Of a stretch of 64,000 nt of DNA, positions 28,224 through 40,800 are shown piece by piece. The notes beneath the pieces were generated by a model that saw only the letters and a list, made by a program, of their open reading frames with translations, searched no databases and was not told the origin of the DNA. Origin of the DNA: Marisa cornuarietis (taxonomy: Eukaryota > Mollusca > Gastropoda > Architaenioglossa > Ampullariidae); NCBI GenBank assembly GCA_004794655.1, contig SMMW01000555.1, positions 7,179,501-7,243,500 on the forward strand, in the 5' to 3' direction. Every line of letters starts with the position of its first letter. Within the stretch, counting starts at the first letter, position 1. Position numbers and translations under genes: made by a program.

Positions 28224-30650
28224 TTGTTATTATAGTACCAGTGACTGCTGCAGCTCCATCTGCAATAGAAGAATAACGGTGGGTTAAATAACGGTCGATA
28301 ATGTTATTATTGTAGATTGTCCTAACTCTCCATGCTCTTTGGGATATTTTTGCATTCTGTTCACTGAATCAGTTTCCGTATACCGCTCAATTGTCAGTGT
28401 CAGTGCTCTTGAAAAGATGAGGTGAGGGTCGACATGGATGACGACATATTCAACGTATGATTATTTAAAATCGACACAGCTACAGCGCCATGGCCACGCC
28501 GGGGGACCAATGAGAACAACGGAAGAGGATCAGTCAATGAGGTGTGTGACAAGTCACGCCTCTTTTGTCAAGAGCTCGTCAGGTGATTTGGCTTTGATGT
28601 TGCAACAGGCTCGCGTCACATGCTGCTCGCTTCGCTCAGCATTACAGTTGATCAAAGTAATTATAATACCAGCCAAAGAAGCTATTCGCCATGTCAATCA
28701 ATCACTTAATCAAGGAGTACGGCGTGAACTCGCACATGCATATGTAGATGTATGTATGCATACATTTGCGTGTACGCGCGTGTGTTCGCCCATGCATGCA
28801 TGTTCGCAACACCGACAGGAAGGGACATAATCTTAGTCCACAAAACAGCGGGTGGAGATTGGACCAGAGAGACTAGTCTCTCTGACTGGACTACGCTAAT
28901 CAATGGCCATGTGACGGTAACAGTTGCCAAGGGATGGCAACTCCCACACATGCGAACCTGAACCCAGGCATTTAATTAGCAATTACAAGTGCACCAGGTG
29001 TGGTCAACATCTGGTTATTTGCCCTTGATGACGAGAGTGGAGGACGATGTCAGACGGTGGGTGGATGGGTGTGGAGCGGTCGATGACATCGATGTTCAAT
29101 TCATGGTTGATGGAATACACACACTCACTCTCAATTAATCTTTCATATAAGAAGTGCGAGAAGTGTTTTTTTACAAAATGGTGGGGAATGGGTTTCCAAG
29201 CATGATTAAATTCATCAACTTTTTGTAAGCAATAATTATAATAAGATCTGTTTGCCCCATGAAGGATCACATGATCACTGTGTTGTGATGCCATGAAAAT
29301 TTTTAGGAGTCTTACTTTTAATCATCACAGCACCCACAGTGAGTGGGAGGGAGAAACAAAACGGTTTAATGTCATTGCTGCTTACCATCATTATTTTAAG
29401 TAATGCCCTCTAACACTGTTTCCTTCAGGTGTCTGACGTGCAGGTTAACTCATAAATGAGTATGAGGTTCAACAAATTAAGTTCAGTCCATGATAAAGCT
29501 AACAAAAAAATTAATGTTGGCAGTAACAAAATGAAATATTCTTTATGTTCATCTTTTCCGAAACATGCTTTGCTAAACACAGAATGTCATTTGTTTTATT
29601 TTCACAGAGCCTTGAGAGCCTGAAGGTTATCACAAAAGGGATGCTCACATGAATTTGTGAAAGATGTTGGGCGATACAATTACACAAACTGGCCTGATCG
29701 ATGAACATCAATAATCTTTAATGACTGAAGAATCCAGCATGGACATGCAAGTCCAGGGCATGGGTGGCGACAGGTGCCCAGTACCTCATGGTGGGCCTAA
29801 TGACCTGCAATCGACCAGTAACACATTGCTACGAGACTTGAGTGGTAGTGGTTAGTTGCCCTTGAACAATCTGATGACAAGTCATTTGATGTTTGAACTT
29901 TTGCCACCATTTCTAGCAGCTTCCATGATGGCAGCAAGTTTCAGTTTTAAATTGTCTCAATAAGAAAAGTAAAAATAAACAGTCTGCCAGGATGTTTAGT
30001 TTGGATTCATTTAATTTTGGCCAGTGTGTGCCAAGCTTAGTACAATATGCTGTCACAGTATAGTCACCATTTTTCTCTTGGGTCAAAAGCACAGCCATTT
30101 ACTCATTACAGAACCAATCAGTATTCAGTGAATATATTTTTCATATTTTTATTGAAAAATCAATATTTTTGGTTTACAGACCACAAATTGTCACATTAAA
30201 CATGCTACATGGTTTTAAACAGACGTATCTGTAATGACAAGAAAATCTGCTAAGTAATGCATGTTCTTCAAATGTAAGAATGCTAGCTCTTTTATAAAGC
30301 CAGTTGACACTTTCCATTAACACTGGATTTTCTATGCCACATCAGTCAGGAGCATCTATTTCTGTTTTGGCTTATTGCAGCAACTGCTGACAGCAGCAAG
30401 TCGGCCAAAAACATGAACCATGACTACACCCGTCCATGAAAAATCATACTAGAAAATTTGTGAAATCTTACTTCTGCCTCATTTTCCATGGGAAATATGG
30501 AAAAACTGTACCGTAAATAGTATCCAGAGAGGAAATAATCTTCCAACATTACAATGCACAGTTCAAAACCATTGTCTTGTTTCCAAGTTCACAGCCTAGG
30601 ACTCTTGATCTTTCCCAGGAAAACAAATACACAGCACAAACTATAATCAG
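28224..30650. other. intergenic DNA, no gene recognised
   Basis: No repeat with clear boundaries and no protein-like frame. There is a short alternating CATGCA/TGTATG segment at about 28735-28805. This is the region between the two convergent genes. Confidence 0.6.
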
Positions 30651-30657
30651 CACAAAA

Positions 30658-30663
30658 TTTATT
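30658..30663 (-). terminator. candidate polyadenylation signal of the carnosine-synthase-like gene
   Basis: TTTATT on + (AATAAA on minus), about 620 bases beyond the stop codon. Other weaker AT-rich hexamers lie nearby, so the choice is tentative. Confidence 0.35.
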
Positions 30664-31285
30664 TGCATTTAAATCACATATACTTTAATGTTAACTGAAA
30701 AACTCAGCGCCTAAACGCCTAGTTACAAAATATATATTTCACATCAAATGAAATTAAATCTACACATTTTCTTGGACCACCTGTCATCTTTGTATGAACA
30801 CCAAACTGTATGACAACAACTAAATCGACTACTGAGATAATTGTGAATCAAAGCTACAAAAACTAAATTGATCAAAAAGAAAAAAACCCCACCACATTCA
30901 CCACCAATCCTAATCAGTTATTTTAACTTCCACTGTTAAAGGATTACTCCTTTGATATGTCAATGAATAACCTGTTGGAACTGTGGAAACTGCTCTGCCG
31001 AACTCCTACTCACCCCCCTCCAAAAATAAAAAAAAATCGTGTCACACTTCTGAAGCCACAGTTCACAAAATCTACTGAAACACAAGGACGGATATACAGC
31101 AGGTAAAGAGGAATGCAGCAATGATGAACACTACATACAAAGATTCACTTATTAATGACCAACTTGCACGGAGAAAATGGGTACAAAAATGATCTCTATG
31201 TAAATATTTGGTTCTCTTTACAATATTAAATAAATACAGGTGAAACAGCCAGAGATTCAATCCTGCTCTCTGGTCTGGCCCAGTA

Positions 31286-31857
31286 CTAGGTCATCACAAA
31301 GTCTTGCAAAAGCTCACGCATTGACTCTTCTGTTTCCAGTCCCAAACCAATACACAAGCCTTCAAGCTTGGCACGAGCCTCCTCAACTGTTGGAGCTTTC
31401 ACTCCTATGCTAGCTAGTGGCTCCTCAAATTCCAGCGTCCAGTCATCTAAATTCTCTTCCATCTGCCTGAAAATGATGGAGCCCTGGTCATGCAGGCGCT
31501 GCAGATGGCGTGGCGTGGCACTGGTTGACAGCGCCTGTTTGTGCTGCGAAGGGTACAGAAGGATGCCCATCAGCTGTCCCCTGTCCTCCCTCGCCTTTTG
31601 GCTGCTGTACCCATATGCCATGCTGTTGGCAGCCACTGGGCGTATGCCGCAGGCTGCCATCAAGGCCAGGTGGAGCATGTCTACATCGTAGATAGTGCGA
31701 ATCCATTCGCGCAAGTAGAAGCCACCCATGCGGGCATTGATTTCAACAAGGCGTGGCCCACAAGGTGTCAATATCAATTCCACGTTGAAAACACCTGTCA
31801 CCAAATCCAACTTTCTGCAGCATGTTGCAGCAGCCATCACTAGCTGTTGCTCTTGCT
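31286..31857 (-). CDS. CARNS1: CARNS1-like exon 9 (metal-binding strand, C-terminus)
   Basis: 572 bp to the stop at 31286-31288. The acceptor is an unusual GTGTGTGTGTGTGCAG. It encodes EQEQQLVMAAATCCRKLDLV, TGVFNVELILTPCGPRLVEI then NARMGGFYLREWIRTIYDVD and ends LLQDFVMT. Glu and Asn of VEIN are the family's Mg ligands. Confidence 0.95.
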
Positions 31858-34800
31858 CTGCACACACACACACATCGTGCGAATCATAAATATTCATATA
31901 TAAAATTGTTTCATTCTGGTGTAGGTTGGCATACTAAGACAAGTGTGGGTAATAGTCATGTCTCAAGGTAATATGCCACTGAACTTGGAATACACTAAAT
32001 ACAAAAGTGAACTTTTTTTTTCAAAATGCAACCCAAACTTTATTTTCTAAACACTATTCTATTATGTCCATAAATGTTTATGCAGTTGGAGTCTTGTGCT
32101 ACACCAATGAAGGAAAGTTAAGTATGATTTCTTTGTTAAAGCAGTCAAATAAAATCCACCAAAAGCCAACTGCTTGTGTTTGCGCAATATAGCTGCCACT
32201 ATCCCTCATGAATACTGTTACTAGGCCTCACTATTTGAACAGCTGAGTAATTTTTGTACTCCTTATGAGATGAGATCAATGTAAAATATAAAAATTGGCA
32301 TAGAAATAATCTTTCCCAAAGAAATGACCTCCCAACTTGTTGTCTCAATGCCTTCCATCTACCACAAATGATGGCAAGAGTGGTGACATATAAGACCCAT
32401 TAACATGAGGTGACTGATGAAAATCCATTCTGCCAAGATGTCTGGCGAGAGCCAGGGTTGGAAAGAAACAGTTGAGACTGTATGTCATTAACACCAAAAC
32501 AGCGATGTAAATCAATTGTCACAAGAAACTTATTAAGTACCTGATTTTTATTTATATTATCTGTGGAGTTAAAAATGATGCCGCAGATGTGGGTTCTAAA
32601 AACAACTTGTATCACAAAATAAAGTCCACTGATGACAGAAAATGATCGTTGCTTGCCTGATCGAGGATGCAGAAAAACACAAGTGATTCTACAGCCAGCC
32701 GTTGTAGATGTGTGTCTTCACATAATGTTTTGTTGATTTCTTACTTGTGCTAGTTGTAGTAATTTTGTTCTTCATTGTTGTGTAAACAGAATCTTTATTC
32801 AGCATCAACAACAAATACTACAGTTTTTGATGGCTTAACTTGACATTTTACAAATTTCATTAAGCTGCTGGTGTAAAATATGTCACCCTCCACGACGAAA
32901 TGAGTCTTCAGTCGGAAATTTGAGATATGGCAATTTGCATATTTTTATAAAGTACATGACCTTTCTTTTGATACCAGAGTTGTTCTTCTAGCCCTAAAAT
33001 TGAGTGAGTTATAAAGGTTTGAAGTGTGTGAGTACGTGGCGGCCTTTCTGAGAAAAGCGTGTTCAAAGATTTTCAGTGATTCCACTAGGTTTTCCCTTAG
33101 CAACGGGTACTTCTAATTGTTCAAACTACTAAATTTTGCCTGATGATAAAATACTGCATGCTACATCATTTGAAGTAATAAAAAGAACATAATGAATATT
33201 TGTGTGACTTTTGGTCCCTTACTCTGATAGTGAAATAAACGTAAACAGAAGAAAACTGTTACTGCATGCTAAGTAGCATGCACACTCACAGAAAAAACAC
33301 AATATTCAAAAATTATCTACTAGTGTGGCAAAAATGAGTAGAAAATAAAAAAATGAAGAAAACTGCATGCTTTGACATACCGAAAAACTTAGAGAACTGG
33401 CAGACCACACAAAAATAAAAATTTCTAGAAGCACAACTTTCGTGCCAAATCATGTGTTTGCTCATGCACGCTCTGTTAATTCCCTCAGTACTGAATAAAC
33501 ACTTCCCCTTTATTAAAAAAAAGGGCATAAAATGTTCCACTGGCTTCATGGATTAAAAGCTAATAATGATTCGTCACTAGTTACGAGTTCGCGATGCTTT
33601 CACTTTAAACAGCACATGTGAACAAAACCTGGCGGAAGGAACGAGTTTCGTCCCCTTCAGCCATTCGCTAAGCGCCTTTTGTTTTGCTACCAAGGACATT
33701 TCAGTATCTGATTCTCCCATTGGATAGGTTCGAGATCAACTACAAGATTTGTTTACTTCTTAACTTTAGTAGATAAAGCATCTGAATAATTAATATTTGA
33801 ATCAGTCATTACAGAGACTGAAAATACAGACTCCAGGCTTTCTGGCAAGGTAACATACGATACGGTTCTGACAGGGAAATGGTACCAAACAGCGTTTGAA
33901 TTTTGTCATTTTCCTGTGGAAGCGGGGTACCTCAATTAAAATGTATTTTAAGTCAATTTATAACTTTTATTTTAACATAACAGTGCATTTTCCTGTTAGT
34001 TTAATAACCAAGGAATCCATTTTTAAAGATAAGTCAAACTGCACAAAATTGACTCCAATCACCTTTCGGAGCCTTTCTAGCACGAAACTGCTCTGCGCGA
34101 CTTAAGACTCATTTCGTGGTGGAGGGTCACATATTGACTGGAGTGTTACCATCATTGAAAATTAGGGGATTTCTTTCCTGTTCCATAAGCTTCCACTGAT
34201 GGAAGTAGATTTATTAAGGAGATTTACGGTAGTTCTTAAGCCGCAAAATAAAAAAGTTATCAGTTGTGATATCACCATCATGTCTTAGGTATGGCTGCAT
34301 GAGTTCTTAAACAGTCAACTCTTTTGTCGTCCTTTTCCAAGATATGGCTTCACATGGATGTAATACTTGGATAAAACATTATTTGATACCAATGTTCTCT
34401 ACACATAACTGTGAAGCAGCAAAAGGTCGAGTGTGACTGATGCTTTGGCAGCACTGTGACTGTCCAGATTGAGGATCTCAAGTTTGTATGACAGTGGCAA
34501 AGATATCTCATTAGCTCCCTTGCTCTGTTACCCTTATCTGCACAGTTACTTCGAGAAATTCCCCTCCCCCTCCAGTTATACAAAACATACTGTAACTTAC
34601 CTTTGCAAAGCACAGATGGCATAGCTGCAGTGGTCTCTGAGCAAAGGGGCAGTCGCGTAGGTCCATTGTCCGAGACAAATGCAGCCATGACTTGTCCCTC
34701 AAACATGGCAAGGTCTACATCATGTTCTGTGCCTTCCAGGCGACTCATCAACACGAAGGAGTGCGAGTGACCCAGGCCCACACCAGGATGGTCCTTCTCA

Positions 34801-37800
34801 GACTGAAGGGTATTTTGTACATGCTGCACAAATGCCTTAGCCTCCTGTAGGGTCTTCACCTGCTTGACACCCACAGCCGAAGAGCCATACTCGAGCTTCA
34901 AGATGGCTGGCAAGGGAACCTGTGAACCAACAATATTCTGCATTTTACCTCTTTTCTTAATTACTTTTTTCCACGATTGAGCTAGCAGCAGAAAAGCTGC
35001 CAATCTTTTCTCCTTACCACAAAAGCTGCCAGACATGTCTTTAACTCTTTACAGTTTACTAACACTCAACATGCCTCATCAAATAACCATGCCCACTTGA
35101 AAGTTGACCAAAAAGCCATAAAACAGTAAGCAGGACAACCCTGACATCACACAAGAAGCAATTTCAAGTTAACCCCAATGCTTTCACATGTATCAGTTCC
35201 TTCTCTAAATCATAATTCTTGAGTAGTTTTTTTTTCCCACTGTAAGCGCAATCAGGAATAAATTTCAGTCCCCTTCTAAAACTGGCATTTCAGTATGTCT
35301 AAATGTTAGCACCATTCCAAAACTGGCATTTCAGGAGGATGTCTGAACTAAGTTAAAAACTATTCCCTTAATTCATCTGAATGTACACAGTTACCTTACC
35401 TGTTTCACGGCATTCACCAGCTCATCTGGTGATGTTATGCGGACAGCAGGGCTGGCATACAGATTGGGGCGAGGGCTATGTGGCGGTTCATAATCTCCGC
35501 TAAGAACTTTCATAGTCAGGCCTTTGGCATTAGCAGCCATGGCAGCAGTGTATGATGGTGTACGCGTTAAACCCAATCCTTCTGCAACAAGTGAAACAAG
35601 AGGGACGCAGTCTTCCCAGAAGGAGACACACCCATCCACGTGTCCCACATCTGATTTCACACGGTGCACGATGACGTCTGCATGCTCCTTGTCACGGGTA
35701 TGGTCACTCATGTCATAATAGAGAAACACGTGAACCTGACGGCGGGCAAAATGCTCTGGGTTGGAGTCCACAAGAACTATCTGTGGGTCAAACAACATAT
35801 GATAAGAAATGGAAAATGTTCATTGTTTTCAATGCTTAATTTTGCTATCACGAAGACGGAGCAAATTAGCTAAAGAGAACTCAATAAATTTAGAATTTCT
35901 CACTAACCTTTACTCCAAACTCCTGGGCATCTTTCCAAATATTTCTCTTGCTGAAGCCACCAGCACCCACTACCAGGATCACTTTGTTCTTCATAAGGAA
36001 GCGCTGAGACCTAGCAATCATCGTCTGTGCCAAAGTGCGTGCAGCCTCACCTCTAACATCTTTGTTCATGACTTCATAAACAGAGCTTGCGTACAAGCAG
36101 TCATGTGCATTCACCTCAATAACCAAGGGCATGATGGCATCATTGATGCTGGTAAGTATGTAGTCCATACCTGTAAGAGATCAAGCTCTTTACTATCTCA
36201 CCTGAGCTTTTGTCATTGACGGGAATAAATTAGGTCACAGTTACAGCGGTGAAATAGTTTGTGTGACATGAAAATATGGTTGTTCCGACTTTTGCAGTTA
36301 TCCGTGCAAAGGTAACGGAACCGTGGCAAACACCATAGGTCTGTTAAAATGTGCTGATGACATTTTTTTTTATAAAATGAAGTTTGTCTAGCCATGAAAA
36401 TTTAATTGGGCAGCAATGAATTTTTGGAATATAGTTTTATGGATAGATGGATGAGGTTTACAAGTTGTAAGTTTATAACTGCAGACGTCATGTCAGGACG
36501 CTAGGCTGAGGCTCCTGATTTGTACTGAATTTAAAGAGTTTGTTGTATTGTTAGCATTGCATGATATAAAGTCACAAATTGCTTGTGATTAAAAAAAATA
36601 TGGTTCAACAATTTTAAATGATATATTGCACAACATTTTTTTTGACTCAAAACTCTTTACAATCCAACAGGACAATCCGTATGGCCAAAAGTCCACTTGC
36701 ATATAATACACCAAGAGTGAAATATGGGGGTAACAGAAGGGAATGGGAACTGCTCTCTATACAAAAAGTCAGTATGTCCTGAGAGAAGATTTTTTCTATT
36801 TAACTAGCGGTAGCATTTGTTAGAGGATTCAAGAAATTATACGGCTATTCTTTGATGAGAACTAATTTAGATGGATCTTGAATGCGAGTTTTGACTACAT
36901 TTATAGTTGAGCAGCATCCTTCCTCACCAATCATTTCTGTCTGGGCACCAATACCTCCCCTTTCTTCAGCACTCATCTTTTCCTCATGCTTCATCAGTGT
37001 CAGGAGCAGCCGCTCGGACGCACGCTTAATGCTTTCTCTTATCTCTTGCTGCCTCTTTGAGTCAGTTACACCCCAGCGGCGCAGAGTTGTCTCCAGTGAC
37101 GTACCGATGGTCTTGGCTCCTCCGAAAGGAGCACTAGCATCAGCAACACCTGTCAAGACCTAGAACCCCAGCACCAAAAGACAACTCATGGGTTCTTTAT
37201 AAAAAAAAATTATGTAGATCATGGTACATCAGTTGACAATTTTTTTGGATGGGAGGAGGGGAATAAAAAAAGGGTATCTTCACACTTTTTTGTAGTTTGA
37301 CATGCCAAGACATCTTTTTTTTTATACAGAAGATTCCATGCAATAGACTACATGCCAATCACATCTGTGCTGATGGCCTTCACCTTCATAGGAGTGGCTA
37401 CACTACAGGGCCATGCAGTGGTCTCTTAGCTGTTTTTGTTTTAAATTTTTGGGGAAAACTTGAGCCTATCTTTAATGGTGGGAGAAGCACTCTCTCAATA
37501 AACTTTATTTCTTTTCCGTTTTGCATTGTACTTGCATGTGTATTCATGACAAAATGCCACCCTGAAAAGGTGCTCACGCAGCTCTACGTCAAGCGCTTTG
37601 TGTCCAACTGATGCTAGAGAAAAGCACTATATAGATGTGCTAATTATCATTATCCTTTAAACAAGACCATGAAGCACCTTACAATAATACAAACCTTCAT
37701 ACCTGAGTCAAGCGAGCCCCATTTTGTGGTGTTCTGCACACAATAGCTCGTATCCTGAAGCTAAGCTCCCTCCCTGCAAGAACAAAAAATGTTGTGCTGA

Positions 37801-40800
37801 TTGTTGTCGACGTGGTTTCCATCGCTGGTCAATCTAAATTGCAGAAGCACAACACCTCTATGGGATTGGACTTTGCCCCTTCTCAGAATCCTTGGGCCAT
37901 GGACACTTAGCCAATCCTTTCTGAAATTTTGAGATTCTGCTTTTAGTTTTTAGTGCATGTCTAAGCCTGGGACAATTACCTCTTCCCACAAATAGCGACA
38001 AACAGTATGCAACAAGATTTTCCAAGAAACAAATGCTCAGTTTATATTTGCTGTCCTCAAGGTATAAAAAAAACCCAGATTAAAAAAAAGATAGACTAGG
38101 GGAGGGGGGAGAGCCTAGAATGTACAACTTATTTGTTAAATTGAAACTATATCCATATATGTTGCATGCACATGGAGGTAAAGCAGTGCAACCCCTTCAC
38201 TGATCCAAAGTTTTTGTCTTTAGATGTCTGCAATAATTATGAGCATATGAGGGCATAGGTTATGAAGCTATGAAAATTCAATGTTTACTTCAAATTTCCT
38301 GTAATTTTAGCTTCAGAAGTTTAGAAAACAAGTCTTTATGATTCTTCAAGGTCTCTAAAATACACACTTACATATATTGTTCTTTTCAGCACAGTTTTAA
38401 AGACCCACTGACTTGCATAAAACATTTTCTACATACAATTTTAAGGAAGCCAATATAATGTGGACAAGTTTTAGGTTACCCATTAAAGTATGATGGCTGT
38501 CTTACAGTACCACTCTGTTTTCTTAAACAAATGAAGGAAAATTTTAAGTACAGTTTCACATAAAAGCTGTAAGATTGTTTTTTTCAGGACAGAACCAGAT
38601 TTTATTTTCTTCGCTGTACAAAGAAATTAATTTTAATTTTATACATAGAGGCCTGTTTTTGGCATAAATTTAGTGGTCTTTGTAGTCTTATGTGAGCACT
38701 TGATCTTGGCAATGAGAACTGGAAGTCTCGCAGCTGAATATGCAAGGTGGAGAAGTACTTTAGCCTAACATCTTATGACAAGGAAACAGAAGCTATTGAG
38801 TGCCACAGCCAACAAATGGGCAGCATACATTTCACAACTCAAAAACACAAGTTACAACACACAGATGTGCCCATTTTAGCACAGGCTATTATCTGTGCAC
38901 TGGTCTCTTTAGTCATACGTGCAGCTGCCAGACACAGTAATACTAGGATGCACTATCCATGGTTTGCTCTGACTGAAGGAGACCATTGATGTAGTAACCC
39001 CAAGCATGTCTTGATCTTATTTCATTGTGCAGCAAGGAGGGTTCTGCAGTCCTGCAGGAAGTGTTCTGCTTCCAATAATTAACACAAAGACAAGCCGGTA
39101 GTTAATAACATCTAAAAAAAAAAATGCATTCAAAGAATGTTCTGTCTGAACATACTTTTAGTTTTCAAATTATGTAGATGTTTTCTGCAGTTACTGCAAT
39201 ATATTTTCTTATAAATCTAATGCAAGAACATTATCGTTTTGGTAACATTACCTTAGTCATTCTGAACTGTTGCAGCCCTACCAATTGCGTAGGTGCACAT
39301 ACTCATTTATATTGTGTCTCCAATATACAAAGTTTCAAAAGTTCAGGCTTCAAATTTGTTCTCATGTAGTCTATTCATATGTGTTCCTATTTCCAGTACT
39401 TGTTTCCTTGAGATCAACATAAATCAAGGGAGGTGCCGCAGCCTGGTGATTAGTGTAACCCCTTTTGGAGCAGAATGTCACAGGCTTGTCTGGATTGGAA
39501 GCCCCCTCACCATTTCTGCCTATCCAGTAGACTAATGATTAACCGGATTAATAAAGGTGTGGAGGATAGTTTCAACTTCCACGCGCCATGCCTTAGACAT
39601 GTTACCCCAAAGATCACTGGGACCTCTGTTAACTTTTTATCTCACACATCATTCGCAAGATACTCATGTGCACACACCATCCGGAAAATAAATTTTATAA
39701 GTTTTATATGATTTATATGCTTACAGACGGTTGAGGTGTCGGTGTGGGTAGGAAGAGGGATGAGAGAAGCAGCATACAGTGCATGCTGTACAACATATAA
39801 CCAGACCTACAATCACTCACTCAGCTACCTACTCATAACTGACCTTCCACGTTGACTGCATGCCGCCCAACATTCAATGCAGCAGAGGACTTAAAAACAG
39901 AGTGGAAGGACTCCACAAGAATCCCATCGCTGCGATCAATGCGACTTGACAGATCAAGAACTGCTTCTATGATCGAATTCAAGTCATGGATGTCATGAAA
40001 TGACACACCTTTGCAAGAATTCCAGTAAGAGCCAAAAGGTTTGACCACCACCTGCCAAAAGAGGAGAAACTTTACAATTCATCAAATCCTTCCTTGTATT
40101 CGCAATACATTTTCCATCACAGAAATTAGCAAAAAAGTATTTTTCAATCATGAAGTTTCTTATTTATTCAAAACCAGGAGACTAGATTTTCTTACTCCAA
40201 CAAGACGAAAGCTGTGCTTTGAAAAATATACATTATCAATGTTTTCCATAAAACATTTTGATACCCTCAAACCAACAGCTATCTTGCTAAAAACAAAAGC
40301 CAGACAGGACCTTTTTGTATGGCTTCATGGAGTCCTGTGCCAAGAAGTTTATGACATGTGGCTCCACCCATGGGGTTGTGATTCCTGATGCTGGACGACG
40401 GTAGACAGTGATGTTGGGCATGGATTCATACATGTTGTCACACATTCCATCCTGTGGGACCAAAGCCAGTGTGACTGGATGCTGAACCCCAGAGGCTGCG
40501 CACATCATTCTAGTGACCAACTTGTTATCTGTGCGCTTGCTCAGTTTCATTGAGCTAGCCATGGGACACTCTAGACCAAATTTGACTATGTCTTCTCCTT
40601 CATGCCTACGGCCATCAGTAGTAGCCCCTGTGAGGTGGTTAACAACATAGGTAGCACGGCGTGGTGGATCATAGTTGTCCAGGTAGGTTTGTCCACCAGC
40701 ATCAGCAGTGATGGCTGTGTGTACCATGATTGATGACAATGACGGGTCATCTGCACTTGGCTCACGTGTAGCCCATGATGTGGTCATTAACAGAAGAACG

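Noticed and set aside
36845..36927. In-frame continuation of CARNS1-like exon 5 to a stop at 36845.
   Set aside because: GTGAGG at 36922-36927 is a strong donor and gives the exact phase for exon 6. The read-through would end the protein before the ATP-grasp domain.
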